Shown: one piece after another, positions 17,905 through 27,244 of the stretch
How the letters are laid out: every line of letters starts with the position of its first letter
Position numbering within the stretch: the stretch's first letter is position 1
NCBI GenBank assembly: GCA_020444265.1
Contig: JAHLLH010000001.1
Span: 434,001 to 498,000 of the forward strand
DNA from: a bacterium
Lineage (GTDB): Bacteria; Electryoneota; Electryoneia; Electryoneales; Electryoneaceae
DNA: 64,000 bases
Direction of reading: 5' to 3'
The notes under the pieces: model-generated
Database searches by the model: none
What the model was told of the DNA's origin: nothing
Seen by the model: the letters and a program-made list of their open reading frames with translations, nothing else
Program-made: the position numbers and the translations under genes

Positions 17905-19983
17905 ATGAAAATGAGAGCCTACTTGCTTGGCATCCTCCTATGCGTCGCATGGACGGCAGTCAGCTATGCTCAACCGCATTTCACCGCGGTCGATGAAACA
18001 GGGCTGCCGTACGGCATCGTGTTGGATACAGCGACATTGGACGGGGATGACCTTGTCGAAGGAGACGAGGTAGCAGTCTTCACCGGCGACTTGTGCGTTG
18101 GTGTGGCGACTGTTGATGGCGAATGGCCCCTCGCCCTGACCGCATGGGAAGGTGATCCTTCTCAAGGACTGGAAGGATTTGCAGCGGGTGATCCAATCAC
18201 ATTCCGAGTGTGGGCAGGATCACCGCGCGCTGAATGGCCCGCCACGGGAGTTTTTACCCTTGGTGATGGCACATTTGGATATGGTGCGTACAGCCGCGCG
18301 GATGTTTCAGCGTCAACCATTGGCGTGGAATACTTCGAGCCTGTTGAATCCACAGGTTTGCCGTATGCACTTGTCATTGATAACGCAACCATTGATGAAG
18401 AATCGCTGGTTGTAGGTGACGAAGTGGGTGTGTTTGATGGTTTTCTCTGCGTCGGTGCCTCTGTCTACACCGGTTCATGGCCGATGGCCCTGACCGCATG
18501 GGAAGGAGACCCCTCGCAGGAATTGCCCGGCTTCACATCCGGCAACGACATGATCTTCCGTGTCTATTCAAGTGACATGGAAGAGGAATTTGGATCGATA
18601 CCCGAATACTCGGAGGGGGATGGTACGTTCGGTTATGGCGCCTATTCACAGCTTACTCTGGCAGCCGGAACCTTCGTTCCAAACTTCTTTGATCCGGTCG
18701 AGCCTACTGGTTTGCCCTACGATTTCTCCATCACTGAGGCATCATTATTGGGAATAGACGTTGTCCCGGGAGATGAAATCGGTGTGTTCGATGGGCTTCT
18801 GTGTGTTGGTGCGATCGTCGTCACCGGCGACTGGCCATTAACGTTAACTGCCTGGCAAACCAATGTTGCGGAGGAGATGCCCGGGTTTACTCCTGGTAAT
18901 CCTGCATTCTTTGTAATGTACCAGGCAGATACCGATGAAGGATTTATCGGCTTGCCGGATTACGAAACAGGGGATGGGACGTTCGGATTTGGCGATGGCA
19001 GTACTCTTGGCTTAGATGGTGTCCCGTTCACTGCTGATCATTTTGATCCGGTTGATCCTACCATGCAGGACCCACACCTGATTTTCGTCAATGCAGCGAT
19101 GTTTGAGGGTACTCCGCTTGTTGCAGGAGACGAGGTGGCGGTGTTCGATGGTGATCTTTGTGTTGGTGCGATGGTGATGACGGGGGATTTCCCGATTCCC
19201 ATGCTTGCGTGGCAAGCAGATCCGAATGAAGGACAACCCGGTTTTGACCCAACTCACGACATGACCTTCAAGATGTGGTCCTCGGGTGACGATCTCGAAT
19301 CGCCAGCTATCACCGCCTATATACAGGGTGATGGTACGTTCGGGTTCCTGCCCTACAGTGTTGTCACCCTTGGTACACCAACAGCACCGACGGCGTTCTC
19401 GCTTGCAGCACCTGCTGATGAATCAGCGTTTCTGAGGAATGTCCAGGTGGACTTTGAGTGGCATCACAGCAGTGATGCCGATCCAGGGGATTCGTATACG
19501 TACAACTTCTACCTGACGACTGATCCGGAAGGTTTCGGCAATCCGTTCGAGGAAGAGTTGACGGACACGACATTCAGCTGGACAACCCTCGCGGTTGATA
19601 CGACCTACTACTGGACTGTGTCAGCAGTTGACAGCTACGGGCTTGAGACCTGGGCAAACGAGGTCTGGACGTTCACGGTAAGTGAAACATCCGTTGGCGA
19701 CAACCCGGTTGGATTGCCCGCTGAATGGGCGATTCATAAGGTTTATCCGAACCCGTTCAATGCAGCCACGACCATCGAGATTGCCATCCCGAACGAGAGT
19801 CATCTGACTCTTGAGGTCTTTGACATTCTCGGCCGTCGTGTAGCCTTGCTCGAATCTGGTCCTGTGTCAGCAGGGGTGGCACGGTACAGCTGGGGCGGGC
19901 ATGCAGCATCTGGTGTCTATTTCATCCGAGCCATCAACCAGGACGGGTGGAAAGCTTCGCAGCGAATTGTGAGCCTGAAGTAG
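17905..19983 (+). CDS. Secreted protein with four 'GDEIGVFDG' modules, an Fn3-like domain and T9SS-type sorting domain
   Basis: The 692-residue product starts at an ATG 6 bp after AAAGGA. A signal peptide (YLLGILLCVAWTAVSYAQ) is followed by four tandem ~117-residue modules starting near residues 24, 140, 258 and 376. Each module runs FxPVxxTGLPYxIVI, then GDEVAVFDGxLCVGA, LTAWxxDP, GFTPGNxxxF and GDGTFGxGxYS. Each copy keeps a single cysteine (DLCVGV, FLCVGA, LLCVGA, DLCVGA). A fibronectin-III-like domain (about 492-600: FSLAAPADESAFL, DTTYYWTVSAVDSYG) precedes the sorting domain (VYPNPFNAATTIEIAIP, FDILGRRVALL, SGVYFIRAI, RIVSLK). I know no named function for the module. The same module recurs in the next gene, so the two products likely belong to one surface structure. 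Confidence 0.87.
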   Translation: MKMRAYLLGILLCVAWTAVSYAQPHFTAVDETGLPYGIVLDTATLDGDDLVEGDEVAVFTGDLCVGVATVDGEWPLALTAWEGDPSQGLEGFAAGDPITFRVWAGSPRAEWPATGVFTLGDGTFGYGAYSRADVSASTIGVEYFEPVESTGLPYALVIDNATIDEESLVVGDEVGVFDGFLCVGASVYTGSWPMALTAWEGDPSQELPGFTSGNDMIFRVYSSDMEEEFGSIPEYSEGDGTFGYGAYSQLTLAAGTFVPNFFDPVEPTGLPYDFSITEASLLGIDVVPGDEIGVFDGLLCVGAIVVTGDWPLTLTAWQTNVAEEMPGFTPGNPAFFVMYQADTDEGFIGLPDYETGDGTFGFGDGSTLGLDGVPFTADHFDPVDPTMQDPHLIFVNAAMFEGTPLVAGDEVAVFDGDLCVGAMVMTGDFPIPMLAWQADPNEGQPGFDPTHDMTFKMWSSGDDLESPAITAYIQGDGTFGFLPYSVVTLGTPTAPTAFSLAAPADESAFLRNVQVDFEWHHSSDADPGDSYTYNFYLTTDPEGFGNPFEEELTDTTFSWTTLAVDTTYYWTVSAVDSYGLETWANEVWTFTVSETSVGDNPVGLPAEWAIHKVYPNPFNAATTIEIAIPNESHLTLEVFDILGRRVALLESGPVSAGVARYSWGGHAASGVYFIRAINQDGWKASQRIVSLK
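17968..19374 (+). repeat. Four tandem ~117-residue 'GDEIGVFDG...LCVGA' modules
   Basis: Copies begin near nt 17970, 18325, 18679 and 19033. Three related full copies lie at about 21742-22800 in the protease gene. Two divergent copies that have lost the cysteine lie at about 17236-17560 and 23355-23670. Confidence 0.9.
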
Positions 19984-20066
19984 ATTCGCCAGGGGATCCA
20001 ATTCGTACGCAACGATAACAATAACCAGTAACTCTACACGCTGGTTCTGATAGAGTGGGAGGCACT

Positions 20067-23000
20067 ATGCGAAGGTGGTTTCTGATCCCTCTCGCGTTGC
20101 TTATCGCAAGCTTTGCACTGGCGGTGAATCCGCCGCCGGTGCTGGTTGTCAAGCTTTCGGATGAAGCATCGCGAACGGCGAGGGATCAACAGGCAATACC
20201 ATCTGTTCTGGCATCTGTTGACCAGGAAAGCGGGCTGGCACCTGTGTTCCAGCCTCCTGGTGACCCGGAACAGCTGGCAGCCTGGCGAGAATTTGGTCTA
20301 CACCGATGGTTTACGGTTCAGTCTGCCGGTGTGGGGCCAACAGACATTGCCACTCAACTGAGCAAGAATGCTGAGGTTCTTGATTTCCAACTCCTTGAAG
20401 CGGCAAGCGCTCACTACATCCCCGATGACATGAACAATTTCAACATGTGGGGATTAACAAGAATGCAGCTCCCGATGGCCTGGGATCTGCAGACAGGTAC
20501 CGACGGCATTCTTGTCAGTACGATTGATACGGGCTGTAATCTTGGTCATGAAGACCTCTCAGCGAACATCTTTGTCAATTGGGGCGAAGATGTCAATGAG
20601 GACGGGGTCATTGATCAAGCCGACGAGAATGGTGTCGATGACGACGGCAATGGATACGCCGACGACTTTTACGGCTACGATTTCGTTTCCCACACGTACG
20701 AACCGTACGGTATGATCGAAGGGGAAGATTACGCACCTCGCGACAACCATGTCTTCCCGGACGTCCACGGCCACGGTACCCATGTTGCGGGTAGCATGGC
20801 TGCAAGTACAGACAATAACGTCGGTGTTGCTGCTGCATCCTTCAACGTTACCCAAATGCCCCTTCGCGCTGGTTTTGCTATCGAAGACGGCGGTGATATC
20901 TACGGCATTGGGTATGATGACGACTTCGCACCAGCAGTGGCCTATGCCGCTGAAATGGGTGCAAGAGTCATCTCAATTTCGTTTGGCGGAACAGGCTTTT
21001 GGCAGGGTTATCAGGATGCCATCAACTACGCCCGCTCTTTAGGATGCGTCATTTTTGCTTCGGCGGGCAACGATAACTACAGCGTTTTAACCTATCCGGC
21101 AGCGTATGAAAACGTTGTCGCCGTTGCTGCGTCAGATGTCAACGATGAACGTGCATGGTTTTCGAATTTCGGAAACTGGATAGATATCACGGCACCAGGT
21201 GTGGATATCTGGAGCACGATGTCGAATAACGTGTGGCATCCAGTGGATTATATCTCCTGGAACGGCACGTCGATGGCTTCGCCTAACGCTGCTTCAGTGG
21301 CAGCGTTGATCCTGAGTGCGAATCCTGGTTTGTCACCTTCTGAGGTTGAAACCATTCTGTTTGAATCCGCTGATAATATCGATGCGGACAATCCGGGCTA
21401 TGAAGGTCAGCTCGGTTGGGGTGTGGTAAACGCCTACAATGCGCTCATGTCGATGAGCGGTCCTCTCGAAGTACCTCAGAATCTCTGGGGTGATCTTGAT
21501 GGCGGCACAGGTGAGGTATCGCTTGGTTGGGATCCGGTTTCCGGTGATGTACTCGATGATTTTATGGGGTATGTCGTCTACCGGAATGGTGAATATGTTG
21601 GTGAAGTCCCACATGTCGGTTTCTCGGATTATCTGCCTGGATTCGGATTCTACGAGTACCAGGTGTCCGCTGTCTATGCGGAAGGCGAGAGCAATTGGTC
21701 CGATCCGTTGGTCGTTGAATGGTATGGGCACTCCGGTGATCCTGTCCACTTCATGCCAGTTGAACGCACCGGGTTACCTTATGCCATCGTGGTGGATTAC
21801 GCTGGCTTCGGTGAGGGCATGTTGATGCCCGGTGATGAGATTGGTGTCTTCGATGGCGATCTCTGTGTCGGTGCGATAAGTGTTTTCGGTGAGCCTCCCT
21901 ACGCCATCACGGCATGGCAGAGTGAGCCGGACCAGGGGATGCTTGGCTTTATTCCCGGCAACCCGATGCGATTTGAATACTTCCGCGCAATGGAAGGTCA
22001 GTTCATTCCTGCGAGCGCGAACTATACAACCGGAAACGGTTCCTTTGGTGATGGTCCCTATACGGTTGTCGAACTTCAGGATTTCGATCCGCAACCAGAA
22101 CATTTCTACCCGGTTGAGCGGACCGGACTGCCCTATGCCATTGTTGTAGACTTTGCTGGCTTTGGCGAAGGCACGCTGATGCCGGGCGATGAAATCGGCG
22201 TCTTTGACGGTGACCTTTGTGTTGGTGCGGTCAGCATCCATGGTGACGCACCTTACCCGATCACGGTTTGGCAGGGAGATGTTGAGCAGGAGTTGCCAGG
22301 ATTTACACCGGGCAACCCGATTCACTTCGAATACTTCCGTGCCATGGAAATGGACTACTATCCTGCACAGGCAACGTATACAGTCGGTGATGGCACCTTT
22401 GGCGCCGGACCTTACAGTATTGTTGAATTGGAGGATTTCGAGGTAGTTCCTGTCCATTTCTCGCCCGTGGATCGCACAGGGTTACCCTATGCTATTGTGA
22501 TCGACGAGGCTATCATGTTGGAAGAAGTTATGCTTCCGGGTGATGAAATCGCGGTCTTTGATGGCGGTCTTTGTGTCGGTGCGGCTGTTGTCCGTGATGG
22601 TTGGCCACTTGCTTTGACCGCATGGCAAAGTGATGCTGACCATGGACTTCCGGGATTTGTGCCGGGGGACGGAATGCAGTTCCATGTCTGGAGCGCATCT
22701 GAGGATCTTGAAATGCCTGCTGCCGCTGAGTATTCAGTGGGAGATGGGTTGTTCGGGTCAGGTCCTTATTCGCAAGTCGTACTGAATGCTGACCTCGCCG
22801 AACCCCAGGAAACGGTCGTCGCTGCCAATCGTTTTGAACTTGTCTCGATGTTTGTTGTCCCTCAGGACATGAGTGTTGAAGAACTGTTTGGTAGCCTGGA
22901 TGATCTGGTTGTTGTCTACCAGGACAACGGGAACTTCTATGTTCCGAACCTGATCAACACCATTGGCGCTGCAACTCCAACGGAAGGGTATCGTGTCTTT

Positions 23001-23936
23001 GTCTCGACAGCGGATACCTGGACGTTTGAAGGCGCACCGATGGATCCCGGCAGCGTCTACCCACTTGCTGCAGGTCGCTGGAACTGGATGGGATTCCCTT
23101 ACGCTGAGACCTTCGGTGTTCAAGCAGCCATGGGGGATATTGAAGAGGACCTTGTCATCGTTCAGAACGATGATGGACTTTTCTACATCCCAGGCGTCAT
23201 CAATACTCTGGGCGATCTGGTCCCAGGTGATGGCTACATGATCTTTGTCGATGAAGCGATGGACTTTATCTATCCGTCAATTCAGCAAGACATTCAAGGG
23301 CGCACAACAACCCCGTTGGTATCCCTGGCACCAGTGGATCCATCACTCGCTACCGGGCTGCCATGGAATGTGCTTGTCCATCTCGATGATCGTGCGCAGT
23401 CTCTTGCGACAACTGTCCAGTTGCTCGATGGCCAAAGAGTCGTCGGACAAGGCGTCGTACAGCATGACCTGACCTTCACACCAGTCACCGCGTGGGAAGG
23501 GGCTCCGGATGTTGGATTGTCCGGTTTCACGAGTGGTCATGCGGTTGATCTACGTTTACTTGATGCGAGTGGACAGCAGCTTCCTGTCGAATTGGTCGGT
23601 AAGGATGTGAAGTTTGGTGAAGGGGCTTACGGAGTCATGTCCGTCGCATCAACTGAGCTGCCACAATCCTTCATGGTAGGGAAGGGTTATCCCAACCCGT
23701 TCAACCCATCGATGACTGTCCCCATCCGCCTCCCTGAGGCGGGTTCAGTCGAGCTGCAGGTCGTCAACGTTCTCGGCAGGACACTCTTCAAGGAGACAGT
23801 CCACATGAAAGCTGGTGAACACAGATACCAGTTCTCGGCGAAGAGTGTTGGACAGGATATGGTCAGTGGAGTCTATTTCTTACAGGTACGCTTCCAGGGG
23901 CAGCAACAGGTGCAGAAGATCGTCCTGATGAAATAG
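20067..23936 (+). CDS. Secreted subtilisin-like serine protease (S8) with modular tail and T9SS-type sorting domain
   Basis: I chose the ATG at 20067 (GGGAGG site) over the in-frame GTG at 20055; the product is about 1289 residues. A signal peptide (about 1-20) and a propeptide-like stretch precede the S8 domain. The catalytic triad is complete: D154 (STIDTGCNLGHEDL), H236 (GHGTHVAGSMA) and S402 (NGTSMASPNAAS), with oxyanion N335 (ASAGND). An Fn3-like domain (about 470-555) follows. Next come three GDEIGVFDG modules (about 558-910), the two-copy FELVS/YVPxxI domain (about 920-1080), a divergent GLPW module (about 1096-1195) and the sorting domain (GYPNPFNPSMTVPIRLP ... KIVLMK). The tail from FELVS onward matches the tail of the giant protein. 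It probably cleaves proteins at the surface; maturation of its neighbours is a possible, unproven role. Confidence 0.93.
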   Translation: MRRWFLIPLALLIASFALAVNPPPVLVVKLSDEASRTARDQQAIPSVLASVDQESGLAPVFQPPGDPEQLAAWREFGLHRWFTVQSAGVGPTDIATQLSKNAEVLDFQLLEAASAHYIPDDMNNFNMWGLTRMQLPMAWDLQTGTDGILVSTIDTGCNLGHEDLSANIFVNWGEDVNEDGVIDQADENGVDDDGNGYADDFYGYDFVSHTYEPYGMIEGEDYAPRDNHVFPDVHGHGTHVAGSMAASTDNNVGVAAASFNVTQMPLRAGFAIEDGGDIYGIGYDDDFAPAVAYAAEMGARVISISFGGTGFWQGYQDAINYARSLGCVIFASAGNDNYSVLTYPAAYENVVAVAASDVNDERAWFSNFGNWIDITAPGVDIWSTMSNNVWHPVDYISWNGTSMASPNAASVAALILSANPGLSPSEVETILFESADNIDADNPGYEGQLGWGVVNAYNALMSMSGPLEVPQNLWGDLDGGTGEVSLGWDPVSGDVLDDFMGYVVYRNGEYVGEVPHVGFSDYLPGFGFYEYQVSAVYAEGESNWSDPLVVEWYGHSGDPVHFMPVERTGLPYAIVVDYAGFGEGMLMPGDEIGVFDGDLCVGAISVFGEPPYAITAWQSEPDQGMLGFIPGNPMRFEYFRAMEGQFIPASANYTTGNGSFGDGPYTVVELQDFDPQPEHFYPVERTGLPYAIVVDFAGFGEGTLMPGDEIGVFDGDLCVGAVSIHGDAPYPITVWQGDVEQELPGFTPGNPIHFEYFRAMEMDYYPAQATYTVGDGTFGAGPYSIVELEDFEVVPVHFSPVDRTGLPYAIVIDEAIMLEEVMLPGDEIAVFDGGLCVGAAVVRDGWPLALTAWQSDADHGLPGFVPGDGMQFHVWSASEDLEMPAAAEYSVGDGLFGSGPYSQVVLNADLAEPQETVVAANRFELVSMFVVPQDMSVEELFGSLDDLVVVYQDNGNFYVPNLINTIGAATPTEGYRVFVSTADTWTFEGAPMDPGSVYPLAAGRWNWMGFPYAETFGVQAAMGDIEEDLVIVQNDDGLFYIPGVINTLGDLVPGDGYMIFVDEAMDFIYPSIQQDIQGRTTTPLVSLAPVDPSLATGLPWNVLVHLDDRAQSLATTVQLLDGQRVVGQGVVQHDLTFTPVTAWEGAPDVGLSGFTSGHAVDLRLLDASGQQLPVELVGKDVKFGEGAYGVMSVASTELPQSFMVGKGYPNPFNPSMTVPIRLPEAGSVELQVVNVLGRTLFKETVHMKAGEHRYQFSAKSVGQDMVSGVYFLQVRFQGQQQVQKIVLMK

Positions 23937-23958
23937 GTTGCCTTATACTGAAAACTGC

Positions 23959-23990
23959 AACGCCCCCTTCCGCAAGGAAGGGGGCGTTTT
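23959..23990 (+). terminator. Intrinsic terminator after the protease gene
   Basis: CGCCCCCTTCC, a GCAA tetraloop and GGAAGGGGGCG form an 11-bp stem followed by TTTTA. It ends the surface-protein cluster. The facing tricorn gene stops at 24005. Confidence 0.95.
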
Positions 23991-24004
23991 ACTATCCAGA
24001 ACTC

Positions 24005-27000
24005 CTATTTCCAGGGTGCAGCACGTGTGGGATGTGGTTCTGGATTCGGGGTTGGTGGAGTGTATCCTTCCAGCTCTTCCAAGATCACTTCGATTGCTTT
24101 GTCGAGCTGAGGGTCACCGCCCTCGATCATTTCTTTTGGTGTCTGGTAAACTTCGATGTCCGGTGCGATGCCCTGATCCTCGACAATCCACTCACCATCC
24201 AGACTGAAGATGCCAAAACGAGGTGCAGTGACAGCGCCACCATCCACCAAACTTGGAGAACCACCGATTCCAACCAGACCGCCCCAGGTGCGACGTCCCA
24301 CCAGCTTTCCAAGGCCACGTTGGCGGAAAGCCATTGGCAACCAATCGCCGCCAGAACCGGCATTCTGATTGATGATCATCACCTTAGGGCCAGGCATCGA
24401 GGCATAGGGCGAAGCGGTATACACGCTGTCCCGGAACGCCCAGTAATTGATCAACGGCCTGCTCATCATGTCGATCATGTAGTCTGCGACCGATCCACCA
24501 CCGTTGTACCTCTCGTCAATAATGGCTGCATCTTTATCAAGCTGAGAGAAGAAGTAACGATTGAAATAGGTGTAGCCTGCACCGCCTGTGTTCGGCAGGT
24601 AGATATACGCAACTTTTCCATCTGTTGCTTCATCCACCTTCTTACGGTTGGCTTCCACCCAGTTCAAAAGGCGAAGACTGCGTTCGCTGGAGACCGGGAG
24701 AACAGTTGCCTCACGGGCGTTCTTACGGGTGGGCTTGTCATTAACAAGCAAAACCGTCTGCTGACCAGCGGTGTTCTCGAAATAGCGGAAAATGCTGGTT
24801 TCTGTAGAGATATCGGTGCCGTTCACGGCGAGCAGATAGTCGCCCTGGTGAACGTCAATTCCCGGCTCTGTCAAAGGTGCACGAAGATCCGGGTTCCAGT
24901 TCAAACCTGAATAAATCTTGCTGATACGGTAATGATCGTTCTCGATCTCGTAATCCGCACCGAGCAATCCGGTTTTCACCGAGGGGACATCAGGAGTATC
25001 GCCACCAAAGACATAAGCATGACCCACCACCAGTTCGCCGATCATATCGGAGAAGAGGTTGTTCAGGTCATCTCTCGAACCTACATGGTCGAGGAAGGGG
25101 CGGTACTTTTCTCTGATTCCCGGCCAGTCCGCGCCATGCATGTTTGGATCGTAGAAGAAGTCACGTTCAACGCGCCATGCTTCATCGTACATCTGCGCCC
25201 ACTCTTTGCGTGGGTTGAGGTACATCTCCATACCACCAACGTCGAGCTTCCCATCACCTTTGCTCGGTGATCCTTTGACCTCGACGATCCCGTAGCTGCG
25301 ACCATCGATGTAAATCAACTTTTCGCCATTGGCGCTGATTTCGAAACCGCCAATACCCGTGAGGAAGTCTTTTCCTTCTTCCTCACCCATATCGAAGCGA
25401 CGTAACGTATTGCCTGAGCCCTCTGCTTCTTTCATAAAGAAGAGGTAGCCGCCTTCAGCAGCCTGGAGGTCCCAGTAATTGGCTTCTGGTTCATCTAACG
25501 CTAGGATCCGCTGGGAAAGCCCCACGTAGTCGATAACGACGGCATCCTCATCTTCGGCTATCTCTTCGCTCTCATCTTCATCATCGCTTTCGTCCGCTGA
25601 TTTCACATCTTCTTCATCGCTCTTCGGCGCGAAGGGGGAGGGCGATTCGCTGTCCAGTACGATGCAATAGATGCTTCGTTCGACATCTCGATCGTAGGAG
25701 GACATGTCCAACCCACTGATGTTCAAGGCGTAGTTGGTGCTGGCAGCAAAAAAGAGATAGTTACCATCACGGCTAAAGGTGGGGGAGATAGCATCGCTCA
25801 TCCCATCAGTAACCTGTCGGCTGGTACCATTTTCGGTATCGTAAACAAAGATCGCACGGTAGTGATTAGGGAGCGTCTTGGCGTAGGCGATGTAACGGCT
25901 GTCCGGGGACCAATCCGCAGAAGCATTGAGAGAGCTTTCCGTATCCCGGTCGATCAGGACGGGCTTGCCCTTCTCTACATCAATGTAGAACAGGGAAACG
26001 CTGTCGTCGTTGAAGAGGATTTTGGTACCGTCTGGGGACCAGGTCGGATAGTAATAGAAGGCATTATCCGGCAGATCAATCTTTACAGGTTCAGTTTCGC
26101 CTTTCTGGTCAATCAGGTAGAGGTCGTATTCACCTGCCATATCAGACAGCCATGCAATCTTATCGCCGTTGGGCGACCAGGCGGGGTAACGATCGTGAGC
26201 ACCGCTGGACCTGGTCAAATTTCGGATTTCGCCATTCTCAGCGGGTACGGTGAAGATGTCGCCTCGCGCTTCGAAGAGGCCACGCACCCCGCTCGGTGAT
26301 AGACTAACGGTTCGAATCTGTTTGTGCACTTTCTTCCAGTGAGGTCTTGTGTAGGGCAGATCCGGGTTAATGCTCACCGTAATGGTCGAGAGTGCTTCTG
26401 TTTCAGGCGAATAAACATGAATCATGCCCGCCTGCTCAAAGGCGAGACGTTTGCCATCCGTGGTAAGGTTTTTGACGTCAAAATCTTCAAAAGTCGTCAC
26501 CTGTGTCACCACCTGCGATGCAACATCATACTCAAAAACATTCATCGTGAAGTTGCGGTCTGACAGGAAATAGACTTTGTCGCCTATGTAGCAGGGGTAG
26601 GTGTCGTTGGAATTGTCGCGAGGGATCTCGACATAGTCCATCGAGGCAAAATCATAGACCCAGATCATCGTCGTCCGACCACCACGGTACCGTTTCCAGG
26701 TATTGGTCGCATCTGCAACGGGCATGTAAGCGATCTTGCTCATGTCGGGAGAAAAAGAGCCACGTTCCGCTTTCGGTAAAATAACCGCTTCAGGAAAGCC
26801 ACCCTTCGGCGAGACGGTATAGAGACGTCCGTATCGACGGGTCTCGTTGGTGCGATAACTACGGAACAGGATGTCCCCTTCGGGTGTCCAGCCACGGATG
26901 ACATCGGGCTCGGGATGATAGGTTACCCGGCTCGGTGATCCACCCTTTGTCGACACAACATAAATGTCGGTGTTTCCATCATATTCACCGGTGAATGCGA

Positions 27001-27244
27001 CCCATTGTCCGTCGGGTGAGAGGTAGGGGTTACTCTCAGCACCCTCGTCGATTGTAAGACGACGCGGATTCGTTCCATCAGCATCAGCGATCCAGATGTC
27101 GCCGGCGTAAACGAAAACAACATGGTCATCATTTACGGATGGAGTGCGAAGTAGAAGGGTACCTTCAGCGAGAACGTTGGAAGAAATCGTGAAGCAAGCG
27201 ACAATTCCAAACAGGATTGGAAGAAGTCGTGCGCGTTGCAGCAT
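24005..27244 (-). CDS. Exported tricorn-type protease (propellers, PDZ, S41-like core)
   Basis: The 1079-residue product has a signal peptide (LLPILFGIVACFTISSNVLA). WD40-like/PD40 blades follow (IWIADADGTNPRRLTIDEGA, NPYLSPDGQWVAFTGEYDGN, PAWSPNGDKIAWLSDMAGEY, PTWSPDGTKILF), forming the 6- and 7-bladed propellers. A helical C1 region, a PDZ domain (GDYLLAVNGTDIS) and the serine-protease C2 domain (NQNAGSGGDWLP) complete it. The likely catalytic residues are S964 and H742, with D967 beside the serine and a Glu near EDQGIAPDIEV. These positions match tricorn S965, H746, D966 and E1023. Tricorn proteases degrade oligopeptides. The signal peptide implies a periplasmic or secreted location, unlike the cytosolic archaeal enzyme. 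A very acidic insert (DEEDVKSADESDDEDESEE, about 535-568) separates the second propeller from the protease half. Confidence 0.93.
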   Translation of the reverse strand: MLQRARLLPILFGIVACFTISSNVLAEGTLLLRTPSVNDDHVVFVYAGDIWIADADGTNPRRLTIDEGAESNPYLSPDGQWVAFTGEYDGNTDIYVVSTKGGSPSRVTYHPEPDVIRGWTPEGDILFRSYRTNETRRYGRLYTVSPKGGFPEAVILPKAERGSFSPDMSKIAYMPVADATNTWKRYRGGRTTMIWVYDFASMDYVEIPRDNSNDTYPCYIGDKVYFLSDRNFTMNVFEYDVASQVVTQVTTFEDFDVKNLTTDGKRLAFEQAGMIHVYSPETEALSTITVSINPDLPYTRPHWKKVHKQIRTVSLSPSGVRGLFEARGDIFTVPAENGEIRNLTRSSGAHDRYPAWSPNGDKIAWLSDMAGEYDLYLIDQKGETEPVKIDLPDNAFYYYPTWSPDGTKILFNDDSVSLFYIDVEKGKPVLIDRDTESSLNASADWSPDSRYIAYAKTLPNHYRAIFVYDTENGTSRQVTDGMSDAISPTFSRDGNYLFFAASTNYALNISGLDMSSYDRDVERSIYCIVLDSESPSPFAPKSDEEDVKSADESDDEDESEEIAEDEDAVVIDYVGLSQRILALDEPEANYWDLQAAEGGYLFFMKEAEGSGNTLRRFDMGEEEGKDFLTGIGGFEISANGEKLIYIDGRSYGIVEVKGSPSKGDGKLDVGGMEMYLNPRKEWAQMYDEAWRVERDFFYDPNMHGADWPGIREKYRPFLDHVGSRDDLNNLFSDMIGELVVGHAYVFGGDTPDVPSVKTGLLGADYEIENDHYRISKIYSGLNWNPDLRAPLTEPGIDVHQGDYLLAVNGTDISTETSIFRYFENTAGQQTVLLVNDKPTRKNAREATVLPVSSERSLRLLNWVEANRKKVDEATDGKVAYIYLPNTGGAGYTYFNRYFFSQLDKDAAIIDERYNGGGSVADYMIDMMSRPLINYWAFRDSVYTASPYASMPGPKVMIINQNAGSGGDWLPMAFRQRGLGKLVGRRTWGGLVGIGGSPSLVDGGAVTAPRFGIFSLDGEWIVEDQGIAPDIEVYQTPKEMIEGGDPQLDKAIEVILEELEGYTPPTPNPEPHPTRAAPWK

